Shown piece after piece: positions 1 to 11,050 of a stretch of DNA of 64,000 bases. The stretch covers positions 66,672,722 to 66,736,721 of the forward strand of contig NC_080045.1 in the NCBI RefSeq assembly GCF_012489685.1. Direction: 5' to 3'. This stretch comes from Lotus japonicus (Eukaryota > Streptophyta > Magnoliopsida > Fabales > Fabaceae). The notes under the pieces are model-generated. The model did no database searches. It saw nothing but the letters and a program-made list of their open reading frames with translations, and was not told the DNA's origin. Numbering within the stretch: position 1 is the first letter of the stretch; each line of letters opens with the position of its first letter. Position numbers and translations under genes: made by a program.

Positions 1-2561
1 TTTCCTTAAGGATAGTGTACCTGGTGGTGGCATGAGGCAGCCATTATTGAAGGAGGCTGAGGAACCATGTCTTGAACAGTGTGCGGATGATTCATCGAAC
101 AGGACAACAGGAACATTTAAGAAACTGCCTTCGTTGGGGGATGTAATTTGTTTGCTGAAGTGCAGGTACCTTACACAGAAATGCCTCTTGAATTTGGCCA
201 CGATTGAAATAGATTGTTTAAGATTATCTTATAGCAAAAACAATTATGCAAATGTTTAGGTAATCTTATGAAAAGAATTTGTGACATACCTACAAACTGT
301 TTTGAGTTTATTTTTCAAAATCTGCTCAGATCAGCTTATGAATAAGCGCTTACACCTGCTTATCTGTTTTGAACTTATTTCACTCAAATTAGCTTATGGT
401 TGTTTACACAAACACTAAGAAGTGCTTATGTGATGAGCACTTGTGGCTGTTTAGTGTTTACCCAAACACACCATTAGTATAGATTAAGGGCATTAATACT
501 TTTTTCACAAAATCTCTTTGTGGCTACCTATTACCAACTCAAGCAACGTATTTGAAAGAGTTGTTGATCATGCAAGCTTCATGTTTGCAGCCCCACATTC
601 TCACAAGCAGCGGTTGTTTTTCTCTTCAATAGTCTTGCAGATGGTGGCTTGATGTCTATATTGCTGGTAAATTATTCATTACTTTCAAATAAATACATTA
701 GAGTCAAATTCTGTTACTAATTAAATTTCCCACTACATGCAGTACTATTTAAAGGCGCGTTTTCAGTACAACAAGAACCAGTTTGCTGATTTGATGATGA
801 TTACTGGGATTGGAGCAACTCTCTCACAAGTAGGCCTTAGTTCTAAGTAGCTGTTTTGTTATTTTGAATTTTTTATGTGTTGTGAAATTTATTCAACTAA
901 CATTTTCACTTTCAGTATCCGTAAATGTCACTACAAATGTTAATGACTAACTTTTTGTGGTTGGTTTTGTGTATTTGCAATTCCTTTTCCCAGCTAGTTT
1001 TCATGCCCATTTTAGTACCTCTAGTAGGAGAGGAGAAGTTACTCTCAACAGGGCTCCTAGTTAGCTGCATAAATGTAAGTTCAAGCCTCACTCTTCTCAA
1101 GATTTCTTATCTGAACTTAGAAGGCATGCAAATATGATATGATGGTAGTATTAGAGGTATTACTCAAAAAAAAAATCTAATTATATTCAGTTGAATCAAT
1201 TTTCAGATTTAATTTAACAACTGTTCCGATTCAAATTGAACAGAACTCAAATGCATATACATAATTTTATGAAGATACTGATGATGGTTCATAATATGTA
1301 ATGTTGTGCAGATCTTTATTTACAGCATATCGTGGTCAGGATGGGTAATTATCTTCAAATACATTCTTAATTGTTTATATCTTTTCAAAACAAGCCTTCA
1401 AGACTTTTGAAAACCATGCAGGTTCCTTATGCTCTAGCAGGTTTCTCTGTTTTTGGTGTTTTTGTGCGTCCAAGTGTAAGTTTCTTGTGTCCGCTGCCCT
1501 TCCTACTGGAATTGGTTTTGTTCAACTACAATGAAATAGTACTCTAATCTCTCACGTTTCATATTTGCCACAGATATGCAGCATTGCATCGAAACAAGTT
1601 GGACCTACTGAACAGGTATCCCTAATGAGAAAATGGATTTCCTGCAGTGTAACACATTCTTAAACTGTATTTTCAGAATGTTCAGATTATAACATTGAAA
1701 ACTGATACAATAAATCTGTTGTTAAATCTATTTTGCAGCATTGAGGGACAACTTAATCTTTATATGTGTGAATTTATATCCTTTTGCTTTTAGCCTAACT
1801 CATCAGCCTTTGATTTAGGGGATGGTTCAAGGATGCCTTTCAGGAATTAGTTCTATTGCCAACATTATTGCTCCGTTAATTTTCAGTCCAATGACAGGTA
1901 CAACCATAATTAGGAGCAAAGTCCAAGGACATATTATATATATATATATATATATAGTACCACTGAATTGAGAAGAAAAACATCAGAAACTAATAAGCTT
2001 CTCCATGGTGTGCAGCCTTGTTCCTGTCAGAAGAAGCACCATTTAACTTTCCCGGCTTCAGTCTAATGTGCCTCGGGCTAATACTGGTAAGATGATTCTT
2101 CCATCTCAAGATCCAAGATTTATAGCATGTTTGGATTAGCTTATTTTTTCTCAAAATCAAATTTGGTTCTCAAAAACTACTCGTAGAAGTTTCTCCCTAA
2201 AATCATTTTGGCTTTAGAATCAATAATAGAGTGATTTCCAAACATGCTACTAGTGGGGATTAACGGGTTAGTTATTAGCTGTGTTCACTTTCCACTACAC
2301 TAAGAAGCCTACCAGAGTATTGATTCCTATCCTTGAGAAAATTTGGAGTTTTATCAAGCCATGATAAGAACAATGTCTATCAAATACTGCTTAAATTGTC
2401 ATCATTCATCATGTTCCAATTAGTTTTTCCAATGTTCCTTAATCATGAAATTCATTGTATTTCAGATGACAGCATTTTTCCTTAGTCTAATGATCCGTGC
2501 TGATCCCCCTATTGCCAATGACAAAGTTAGTAGTAACCGCTGCGCGCCTACATTGGCTTAA
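1..2561 (+). CDS. MFS transporter (TetA / hippocampus-abundant-transcript-like), 3' part
   Basis: This is the C-terminal part of a major facilitator superfamily membrane carrier; the N-terminal half lies left of the window. I spliced it by eye with GT-AG junctions and consistent phases: <1-165, 591-666, 743-829, 994-1074, 1312-1344, 1422-1475, 1574-1615, 1819-1897, 2016-2086, 2466-2561 (TAA). The visible part is about 260 residues. It begins with a hydrophilic central loop (PLLKEAEEPCL), followed by hydrophobic helices with AAVVFLFNSLADGG, YLKARFQYNKNQFADLM, SQLVFMPILVPLVGEE, and GCLSGISSIANIIAPLIFSP. This is the layout of plant TetA-like MFS proteins related to the Arabidopsis At2g16970-At2g16990 group, which is named here from memory of the family. 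The transported substrate is not evident. No frameshift or stop breaks the reading frame. The intron before the last exon holds a MITE (2123-2249). Confidence 0.85.
318..475. repeat. Dispersed repeat in intron 1 of the MFS gene (GCTTATG-rich)
   Basis: This stretch of intron repeats short motifs around AGCTTATG and AAGTGCTTATG and ends in ACCCAAACACACC. The left part contains CAGCTTATGAATAAGCG, and related words recur in both orientations. It resembles a short non-autonomous DNA transposon remnant of a kind frequent in legume introns. No clean terminal inverted repeat or target duplication was found, so the class is uncertain. Confidence 0.3.
2123..2249. mobile_element. MITE of the CATGTTTGG family, in an MFS gene intron
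   Basis: An element of about 127 bp begins TAGCATGTTTGGATT and ends TTTCCAAACATGCTA, so its ends form terminal inverted repeats of about 12 bp. The interior is also partly self-complementary (TTCTCAAAATCA and its counterparts). Relatives lie at 5137-5264 and 18198-18273. It lies fully inside an intron between exons 2016-2086 and 2466-2561. Confidence 0.6.
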
Positions 2562-3734
2562 GGCTACTATTTGTACGCAGAAGCCACAAGCATTAAATTT
2601 TCAGCCTCATTTTAATCGGCAAAATTGTTGTTCATAACCTATCAGAAGGTAAATTAGAAGAATAATAGAAGGAACCGCACTATAGGTGGATGACATGTAT
2701 GCTTTGACTTGGTGATCAAGAACATTCATATGGCAGAATATACAGAAAGTGAAAGGTGAAGTTGGTTTTGAAAAATAGTTTAAGGTGAATCAACTGGTAA
2801 AGTACAGATGTTCATGCAGATATGAAGAGAAAATGTGGGCTCCTATTAATGAGCCATAGCGTCTGATCAGTTATACTTAAGCCTTTCAAACATAGCAATG
2901 TTAATTATTGTATGTATAACCCCCTTTAGATTTATATTGTTTATATTTCTAGCTATTATATTCTTCCCCAAGTTTCCTCTAGTTAGCTTTCTAGGCACAT
3001 TATTAGTCAAGGACTTTGTAATTCTGTATGTGTCATGTCATGGATGATTATTTTAAAAGCATGTGAATATGAATTGTGTAATGTAATGATTGATTTTAAT
3101 TTTAATAGTTTTTTTTTAAGATAAAGTGTTTTAGTAGTGTTCACACAGACAGTCCATTTCATTCACACAAACACTAGAGACCTAATTATGGACAGACACC
3201 AAGAAATCATGTTGTGCAGTTGCCAAAATAGATGCATGTTTCGTATAGTCTTCAATACTATTGAGACATTCCACATTCACCAGAGATATGATTAAATAAG
3301 TCTTTATAAAGGGTAGAGCAATCCTCACACATGAACTAGCTTTTGGGGTAAAGTTAAGCAAAACATGCATTTTAAGAAATTCCATGAAATTTTCCAAAAG
3401 GAAAAGAAAAGCAAAGACTAGGGTGTTGGACAAATAATTGAAGCTGAACTGTCAGATAGCTTAGTGAGGAATGGCAGAAAGTAAAAAAAAAAACATCCTA
3501 ACTCGATATCACAGAATAAAGAGAAGCATAGAAATTTATGTAATGTATTGTACATTATCAAATTGATGATCATACACATGAGTTCTGAAGCTGTATATAA
3601 ACATAACTACTATACAAAGAAATCCCGTCCTTGACAATTTTCACTATTAAATATGAAAAACACAGAATATACAAGACACCTAAACTAAATATCCATATGA
3701 TCCGGCAGCAAGCATATCCTCCATTAGCAGGGAA
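2562..3734. other. Intergenic / 3' UTR region between convergent genes
   Basis: This 1.2-kb stretch separates the stop codons of the MFS gene (+) and the zinc-finger gene (-). It should contain both 3' UTRs. A small ORF at 3182-3433 on the minus strand has no recognisable motif and ordinary AT-rich composition, so I do not call it a gene. No RNA gene or transposon ends are visible. Confidence 0.5.
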
Positions 3735-5508
3735 TCATTCATGAAATGGGGGATATTCATCATCATCATCATCATCGCTATCTATGTCCATATACCTCAA
3801 CTTAAGTTCATCATTCCATACTGGACCTTTGTAATTAAAACTTGAATTCAGATAGCAATTTGTCTCCTGAAACAGGTTCAAGTGATCCACTAGCTTATGA
3901 TACGCATTGCATCCACAACACTACCAACAATGAAAAAAAATTGGTCAGCTTTCTTCCTTTCCCTCTCCACTAGAAATTGGACATGATATTCTAACTTTTT
4001 TTATTCCTCCACATAATCCACACCAATGTCTTTAGAACTTGTTTTAAAGTTCAAGCGGCAGGATTTAACTGGATTTTTCACACACACAAACATACATGTA
4101 TATATTTACATAAATATGTGGGGATATGTTAAAAAGTATACAATATATGTAAGTGCATACAACTAAAATCGTATATTACTTAAACGTACAACCAAGGCCA
4201 AGAGTCTTTTAGGAAAATGGGCTTAATATGACGACTGAAGAAGGTATGTATCAACTTATGAAGACACAAAGCCCCAAGGTCAAGAGTCTTGTAGGCGAAT
4301 TGATCTTTATATGATCACCCAAGAATGTATGCATCAACTTATGAAGGCACAGTTATACAAAATAGTTGTAAGAATATCATCTTCCTTAGAAATTTCAAGG
4401 TTGAAAAGGTTGCGGAGTTGAGTGAAAGTATAACAGTATTAAATATAAAGCAAACGTAACTTTACTCTAAGCTTCGTAATCATATAACAGAAAAATGAGG
4501 TAAGTAGCGGTGAGCCCTCAGAGCGCTATGCTATAGCGCCGCGATAACCGCTATTTGACAACAAGCAAGAAGACCTTAAGTTTCCCATCCAGAGCCAAAT
4601 CAATACTTGCAAGTAACATTTAAAAATTTCCAACTTCTCAATTAAATTTTCCCTTTCCTTGAAAGGTTAAAGCCAAGATCAAAGTATTTTGGATGCCATG
4701 CACACACTCCTTGTTTTACAATTTTGTTCCAAATTCAATCTAAGAAAATATCAAAACATATGTCAAGATAGGGATTAAGGCTCATCATAACAAAACAAAT
4801 GGTTACCTGGACAAAAACAGTGCCATCAGTGTAAGCATGGGGATTAATAGCCCGTGTAGTTCGTTGGCCACAGATGGTACAAGTAAAAGCCACAAGCATC
4901 CTTCGCCGAGGCGATTTTGTGAAGAGAGACCACGGGAAAGTGGAGATGTTTCCTGTCCCTGATTCATTATCCCTTCCAGCAGCAGGAGCTGAGGGCCCTT
5001 CCATCCCTGAACCTGTAGTCCATCCTCTCCCCATCGCGGCACTCAACACCAGCCCCATCGCAGCATCCTGACCCGAAAAAAACTCTCATCAGAATTGAAT
5101 CATTTTCACAACCAAAAATCAAACCTCTTTCATCCATAGCAAGTTTGGATCAGCTTCTGTTTCTCAAAATCAATTCTGAAATTTAGAAGCTACTCACATA
5201 AGCTTCTGCCTAGAATTGATTCTGAATTTAGAATCAATAGTAGAAGGGTTTCCAAACATGCCTAACACAATTGACCCTTTGAAATTTCAGATACTTTAGG
5301 TGAACAAGCATTGAAGTTCAGAATAAATTGTCACAAAAAAACCTTAAAAGCACAAAATAAAAAACAAAAATTTAGCACCAACTATACGTAATGCATGCAA
5401 TTCAGCCTATGAAATTTGAGATATGATTGATACAGGGGAATGAAAACTAGACATACTTTTGAAAGAGGGGAAAGGGAGAAGCAGCGGCGATCACTGAGAA
5501 TTGGAAGG

Positions 5509-5563
<55 letters not shown>

Positions 5564-5847
5564 CATCGTTGTTGGTGTTGATTCCCTTGGAATTGAATTG
5601 GGTATCTGAATCCTGACCATCATCACCTGAAAACAAAACCAAGTCACAATTTTGAAGACCATGATGATCGTAAGAAAATATGAGAAATCAAACAAAAAAA
5701 GAGAGGGGTTGATTACGCACGCTTGGAGGCTAAACGAAAGTGAAGGGACTTGGGAGAAGGGGAAAGTCTTGATGATGGGAAAATGGAAAAAGGAGAAGAA
5801 GGAGATGGTAGAGTTGCAGAAGAACATGTTGCCAAAGTTTCCATCAT
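3735..5847 (-). CDS. DNL/Zim17-type zinc-finger protein, organelle-targeted
   Basis: The complete gene has four exons on the minus strand: 5721-5847, 5457-5626, 4807-5067 and 3735-3920, with GT-AG junctions and matching phases, giving about 247 residues. The zinc site is CX2C (CTICGQ) at the end of exon 3 and CX2C (CCGC) at the start of exon 4. Around it stand RRMLVAFTCTICGQRTTRAI and NPHAYTDGTVFVQ, the signature of the DNL/Tim15/Zim17 family, which chaperones organellar Hsp70. The N-terminus (METLATCSSATLPSPSS, rich in Ser/Thr, with few acids) looks like a chloroplast or mitochondrial transit peptide. Two adjacent ATGs (5847, 5844) are possible starts. Exon 2 encodes 18 consecutive Asn from a GTT/AAC microsatellite. 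The C-terminus is acidic (DSDDDDDDEYPPF). The family assignment is firm; the target organelle is inferred. Confidence 0.88.
5137..5264. mobile_element. MITE of the CATGTTTGG family, in the zinc-finger gene intron
   Basis: This is a relative of the 2123-2249 element. It begins TAGCAAGTTTGGATCAGC and ends TTTCCAAACATGCCTA, and its interior TCTCAAAATCAATTCTG and AGAATTGATTCTGAATT are complementary. It sits in the intron between exons 4807-5067 and 5457-5626 of the DNL zinc-finger gene. Confidence 0.55.
5508..5561. repeat. (GTT)18 trinucleotide microsatellite in coding sequence
   Basis: Eighteen perfect GTT units on the + strand read AAC on the minus strand and encode an uninterrupted run of 18 Asn in exon 2 of the DNL zinc-finger gene. 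The units next to it (GTC, ATC, GTT, GTT) are imperfect extensions. The tract lies before the zinc-finger domain, in the likely unstructured linker after the transit peptide. Confidence 0.9.
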
Positions 5848-6480
5848 CGTCTTTGTGTAATTGTGTTGTGATTCTGATTCTGAATCAAAACAAGGGTCAA
5901 ACGAAACAATCAAACAAAACAACCTCCTCACCACAAAAAATATCCCAACACCGCAAATAATAATCATAAATAAAATTGTTCTATATTATGTTATGGTTTT
6001 TGTTCTTTTTTCTACTTTGACTCTTTGAGGCTTCAACATGGTGACTTTTTTTTAAGTTGAATTATGTGATACCCACATATTTTTGGTGTGATACCCATAT
6101 TAGGTGGTTTAGTAGATCAATGACATACGGTAATTAGAATTATAAAAATTTTGGTGCAATAGCGTTTTCGTTTATTGGGCAACTTGATTGTCTTATAACG
6201 ACCTTTGTTGACGTCCACCGCGACCTTGAAGTGGTTGCTTCGAATTTCGATCCTAGCATTGGACATGAGCACCATAGTTTCGATAAAGAGAGAGGTTAAT
6301 ACTAATTGATTCAACGCCATTAATCTTAAGGTACATTACTGGGAAAATACAATTGTTGACTTATGTGATACATCAGTCTTTATTACTATGACAACTTATT
6401 TTGGGTACCATACTTTAACCTGACTTAAGGTATCACACTTTTTTTAATATAATATATATAAAAAATTATTTACCAAACAA
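5848..6480. other. Upstream region of the zinc-finger gene
   Basis: AT-rich DNA holds the 5' UTR and presumably the promoter of the minus-strand gene that starts at 5847. No coding region is convincing here: the small ORF at 6117-6320 has no motif. A short repeated phrase about GTGATACCCATAT occurs near 6067-6100. Nothing else is recognisable. Confidence 0.4.
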
Positions 6481-6489
6481 TTACAAAGA

Positions 6490-6910
6490 GAGAGATGAAT
6501 TGCGACGGAAAATAAATCCGCAAAAAAATCTTTGTCAGCATATTTGCGATGGAATACTTATCCGTCACAAAAACCTTGGCAGCAAAATGGTGCAAGTAGT
6601 CCGTCACGGAAATCCTTGTTAGCGAAATTGCGACGGAAATCGATCGGTCACAAAATTCTTATAAAGGTTCTTGCGACGGAAAGTGTGTCGTCACAAACAT
6701 TTGCGACGGTAGTTAAATCCATCACAAAATCCTTTTAGCGACCGAATATTAGAATCGGATTGTTTCCGTCGCAAGGTCCATTATCATTGATGGACCAAAG
6801 TGGTTATTTGTCAATCAGACATGCGATTTTGTGACGAGAAATCCCTCTAAGATTTTGTCGCTAATTTCATATCAAGTTCATTGGGACGGATTAGTTTACC
6901 GTCACTATGG
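6490..6910. repeat. GCGACGG-rich repeat cluster (transposon subterminal-like)
   Basis: About 420 bp carry at least ten copies of a short motif in both orientations: TTGCGACGGAAA, TTGCGATGGAA, TCCGTCACAAA, ATCCATCACAAA, CCGTCGCAAG, TTTTGTCGCTAA. Clusters like this are typical of the subterminal regions of CACTA-type (En/Spm) elements and related non-autonomous elements in plants. I did not find a CACTA terminus or target duplication, so this is probably a decayed fragment. Confidence 0.45.
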
Positions 6911-7450
6911 ACCTGTGTTAGACTGTTAGTAAATTGTTTTCAAACTATAATTTTTTTGGTAATTTTTTTTATTTTTTACATTATTATTTTTTAAAAAAGA
7001 ACCCACATTGGTCATTGGTTGTGTTCTTTTCTTTGTTTTCCTTTTCGTTTTCCTTTTAACAATAGACTTTTGATCAAGAGGTTCGCACATTTCACAATAG
7101 GCTATGCATAATAGGCCAGGCCTAAAAGGTTTGTTATGGTTGTGTGTGTGATTGGATGGAGTAGAATGGACGAGATGAATGAGAGATGCATTGTTTGTAT
7201 TGTTCAGAAAATTGATGATTGTTTTAGACCAAATATTTGACTATATATATCAAGGACCTGGAACATTAATCCTAAAATATATTTTGATAATTTTTAGAGG
7301 TATTAATTTTTTTTTCAAACGTTTTTTTTAGGCAAATGTTAGTTGTTAAAAATGTTTGTAAATTAGTTTTAAAAAAATATATTAGTAAATTAATTCTTCC
7401 TCCGGGTTCGAACCCGAGACCTATGACTGCACATGATTTGAGTTGGATGA
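6911..7450. other. AT-rich intergenic DNA, no gene seen
   Basis: The stretch contains homopolymer runs, TG-rich sequence and, near 7403-7420, a GGGTTCGAACCCGAGAC box that resembles the B box of a tRNA-derived SINE. No reading frame with a recognisable domain is present. I see no paired A box at the right distance, so no SINE is called. Confidence 0.35.
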
Positions 7451-7457
7451 ATTTTCA

Positions 7458-8096
7458 GACTAATCAGGATCCGAACCAATCAAAATTGTTTGGGTTGGGT
7501 TGGGTTGGGTTGGGTTGGATTTCCTTAATTTTCACCTACAGACCCAAACCAACCTAATCTGACAATCTTCGGGTTGTTTGGATGGATTGATTGGATCGCC
7601 ATATTAAAATAAAAATAAATCTGGAATATTGAAAAAATATTAAAAAATAAATACTCCAAGTCTATAACATGCAATTACATCATAAGTTCATAATAACTAC
7701 CGTCCACACACATCTATACAACAACACATAACTAAACAAGTACTTTAAGTATTTAAACATAACAAGTAATTACAAACAAACTAGTCTCAAAGTTTCCTAA
7801 AAATCACTCTAATAGTAGGACTCCAAGTTTCCATAAAATACATACCCTACAAGTAGGTTAGGTAAAAATTAAAGTTATTAAAAATATATATTAAATAATA
7901 TATTATTATTATATGATTGGATTTCGGGTTAGGTTTGATGAATTATTTTGGAATCTGATTTCCGATCCAAAGATGATTGGATCGTAATAAAATCAATCTG
8001 ATTGACCCGTTTACCCAATCCAACCCGCATTTTTACCATTGGATCAGATTGGGTTGAATGGTTTCATTGGATTGGCCCGACCCATGTGCACCCCAA
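7458..8096. repeat. TTGGG-rich repeat, possible hAT-like MITE remnant
   Basis: A run of TTGGG units (about 7488-7518) is followed by ACCCAAACCAACC. Near 7990-8096 the sequence is rich in CCAATCCAACCC and GGATTGGCCCGACCC, then ends ATGTGCACCCC. Plant hAT-type MITEs often start GGGGTGTGCATGGGTCGG, the reverse complement of such an end. The left terminus was not located, so boundaries and class are tentative. Confidence 0.3.
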
Positions 8097-8170
8097 GCGA
8101 GACCCTTCACCCTTCATCTCACTCAACCCTTATGTCCCTAACTCTTACCACTTGAACTATCCTTCGGAGA
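8097..8170 (-). repeat. SINE-like fragment (tRNA A-box-like motif)
   Basis: Read on the minus strand, this contains TAGTTCAAGTGGTAAGAGT followed by GGGACATAAGGGTTGAGTGAG. A closely similar stretch occurs at 9150-9215, and a weaker one near 18876-18950. The first motif fits a pol III A box, but no good B box follows. This is therefore a decayed SINE or another dispersed repeat. Confidence 0.3.
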
Positions 8171-8513
8171 CAGTTTTTTTCAAACGTGTTATCCACATTT
8201 AAATGCTTTCAAAAATTTAATCCCACGTCTAACATTTTACATAATAAATTTTATCTTAGTTCTTCAAATAATCATCATAAATTAAACTAGGTATATTATG
8301 CAATAATTTTAGTATTCAATATTGTTTAAAGACAAAAAAAAAATCATTCAATGTGTGTATTCAATATTTTTTTGGAGGAATGATTTACACCAATTCAACA
8401 GTTTTTATTTTTATTTTTAAAGAAACCAAATATACTGATTAAATGGAAGGTGACATAGACGCCAAAACATCTGCAGACACAAACAGTACTACCTCCGGCG
8501 ACATTTCCTCAAT

Positions 8514-9101
8514 CTATACAGATCCTGGGAAAGATGAGACATGCGTGGCCAAGTAGTCTGCAACCTTATTATCAGAATGACAGACAAAAATAACAGAAAC
8601 AGAATTAAACTGAGTAACTAGAGAATGGCGATCCCCTAAAATAGTAGAAAAATAAGAGGCACCAGCAATAAAGTTCTTCCATCCATGGTAAAGCTGCAAA
8701 CAATTTGTCTCAAAGCAAACAGTCCGGAACCCAAGCTCACGCGTCATGATCATAGCCCAACGCAAACCTTGAGCTTCCGCCAATCTCAGGGATAAAACCT
8801 GCATCGTATGCGACGTTGCAGCAGCTGCGACTTCACCCTCATAATTTCACACCACCATCCCAAAGTGAGCAGCTCCTCCATCCCTGATTGAAGCATCCAT
8901 ATTTATCTTGATGGTACCTTGATGTGGTCGATGCCAAACCGAAGGCAGCGCCGTTGTGCTCCTCCCCTGTGGTTGCTGAACCCCGTGAGGAACATCCATG
9001 AGGGCCCCAATACGCAACAACAAAGGTGTGATGGCCAGCTGCTTATCATGAAAAACTGTTGTGTTCCTAGCCTCCCACAACACATACAACAGCGTCTGCA
9101 A
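8514..9101 (-). pseudogene. RNase H-like relic of a non-LTR retrotransposon or related gene
   Basis: One continuous minus-strand frame is interrupted by a single TGA at 8847-8849. The upstream part has LWEARNTTVFHD, the linker typical of plant LINE-like ORFs, then GTIKINMDASIRDGG, the first Asp motif of a plant RNase H (RVT_3) domain. The downstream part has SLRLAEAQGLRWAM (the Glu motif), then FETNCLQL and SDNKVADYLATH, the later Asp and His/Asp motifs. The reverse transcriptase that normally precedes this is absent, so it is a truncated, inactive piece. Domesticated RNase H-like genes of this type exist, but the stop codon argues against function. Confidence 0.7.
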
Positions 9102-9149
9102 TTGTTTTTGGTAAATTTGGAAGATAAATTGCCCTCTAGGGATTGATCT

Positions 9150-9215
9150 TTAGACCCCTCTCACTCAACACATATGTCCCCTAACTCTTACCACTTGAGC
9201 TATCATTCGGGGACA
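9150..9215 (-). repeat. SINE-like fragment, second copy
   Basis: This matches 8097-8170 over about 60 bases: CTAACTCTTACCACTTGAG on the plus strand, which is TAGCTCAAGTGGTAAGAG when read as a pol III A box on the minus strand. It lies just left of the RNase H relic in the minus-strand sense. It is a fragment only. Confidence 0.3.
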
Positions 9216-9420
9216 CACCAATTCAAGAGTTTAATTTTACTATTAATTACCCTATTTAGTACGTTTTTGAAAAAAATTATTCTATAATCACTTTTAAATT
9301 AAATTAATGTTTTTATCATACTAATAATACTAGTATTGATCTCGCACCATGCACGGATGAAATAATAATACTTTGTCGGCATACATCAGACCTTTTTATA
9401 TTTCCTACTAGTTTTTCTTT

Positions 9421-9602
9421 GGCTTAAATGCACTTTTGGACCCTCATGTTTTAACTTTTTGCGATTATCAACCCTTATCTTTTTTTTTTCTACGAATGAG
9501 AACCCTATTCTTTCAAAACGCTGCACCGTTTACCCTTCCGTCCAAATCCGTCAAAAACTTGACGGAACACGCTGATATGGCCTTCCACGTGGATAAAAGG
9601 GG
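9421..9602. mobile_element. Truncated copy of the GGCTTAAATGCAC MITE
   Basis: This begins GGCTTAAATGCACTTTTGG exactly like the complete element at 9617. It follows the same sequence through CACCGTTTACCCTTCCGTCC, then diverges and lacks a right-hand inverted end. It lies immediately next to the complete copy in the same orientation. Confidence 0.5.
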
Positions 9603-9616
9603 GATTTAAAAAAAAT

Positions 9617-9902
9617 GGCTTAAATGCACTTTTGGACCCTCAAGTTTACATTTTTTGCGATTGTTGACCTGATCTTATTTTTAGTTTGAATGGAGACCCT
9701 AATCTTTCAAAACGTTGCACCGTTTACCCTTCCGTCGGAAGACCAGGTAAGTGGGTTCCGTCAAGTTTTTGATGGATTTGGACGGAAGGGTAAACGGTGC
9801 AACATTTTGAGAGATTAGGGTCTCCATTCGTAGAAAAATAAGATCAGGGTAAAAAATCGCAAAAAATATAAACTTGGGGGTCCAAAAGTGCATTTAAGCC
9901 TT
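9617..9902. mobile_element. MITE with long terminal inverted repeats (GGCTTAAATGCAC family)
   Basis: The left arm starts GGCTTAAATGCACTTTTGG at 9617 and the right arm ends with its reverse complement, GTGCATTTAAGCC, at 9902. The complementarity continues inward for roughly 100 bp per arm (CACCGTTTACCCTTCCGTC against GACGGAAGGGTAAACGGTG), so the whole 286-bp element could fold as a long hairpin. No coding capacity. No clear target duplication was seen. Confidence 0.7.
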
Positions 9903-11013
9903 TTTCATTTTTAAGTACGTTTATCACATATTTAAGTATTTTTTTCTAAACCTAGTTACATTCTAATTTGTTATGCTTTGAATAAATATACTAAAATCAT
10001 TTTAATCTTCCAGATAAACATACGAAAATATAAAATATAAAAAATTTGAGTTAATTTCCAAATCAATCCTTTAAAACTATTTGATATCAATTTTTTATGA
10101 CATATTTGATATCATTTTGAACGTAAGACTACATTCAATTTTTTATTTTATTTTGTTATATAAAAAATAACCATAATCATAATAAAATATATATTTTGTC
10201 AGCATATATACATCTTAATAATAGAAAAGTCACAATTAACTTTTATTAATTATTCTAATGTCATTAAAAATCATTAAATGTCAAATTAATACAGTAGTTA
10301 TTTTTGAAAAAAGTCACAATTGACTTTTGTTAATTATTTTAAAGTCATTAATAATTATTCAATGCAATATTAAATTATTAATACATTAATTATTTTTTAA
10401 AATATCAAATTATTTAATATTTAAATTACTAAAAAAGTCATAAAATATAAATATGACATCATATACCTACTAGTTATAGTATGAGAGAGAAAACTCATAA
10501 AAGAAAAGACATAGAATGAGGGAGTGACGTAGCCACTCTTTGATTTCGAAAATAGTATATAGTATATGATTTATAAAATTTCATATAATCCAAAAAAATT
10601 TAATGCATCCCTAATATATACTAATATTAATGAAAATTTTATTTTTGAAATATATTAATTCAATTATATTTTTAGTGAGTTTAATTTTTATATTATTTGA
10701 AGGAAATCATAAGGAAAAACTATTATTCAATTTTTGGCTGGTAAAACTAAATTTTACTAAATTTGAATTATTAAAATTTACAGTTAATGGTCATATTAAA
10801 AAATATTATTCAATTGTTTGATTGAATAAAATATTAAAATAACATTTTATGGAATTTAAATTATTAATGATGAAAATATATTTATATATATAGATATATA
10901 TATATACACACACACATATATATAAATAATAATCATAATGAAAAATTATTATTCAATTGTTTGATTGAATAAAATAATATTTTTTGGAAGTTAAATTATT
11001 AATGATGAAATAT

Positions 11014-11050
<37 letters not shown>

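Noticed and set aside
4505..4555. Palindromic GCGCTATGCTATAGCGCC as a regulatory site
   Set aside because: It lies in an intron of the DNL gene and resembles the end of a dispersed transposon repeat; no evidence for regulation.
7403..7420. tRNA gene because of GGGTTCGAACCC
   Set aside because: No A box or acceptor stem at the proper distance; the palindrome alone is not a tRNA.
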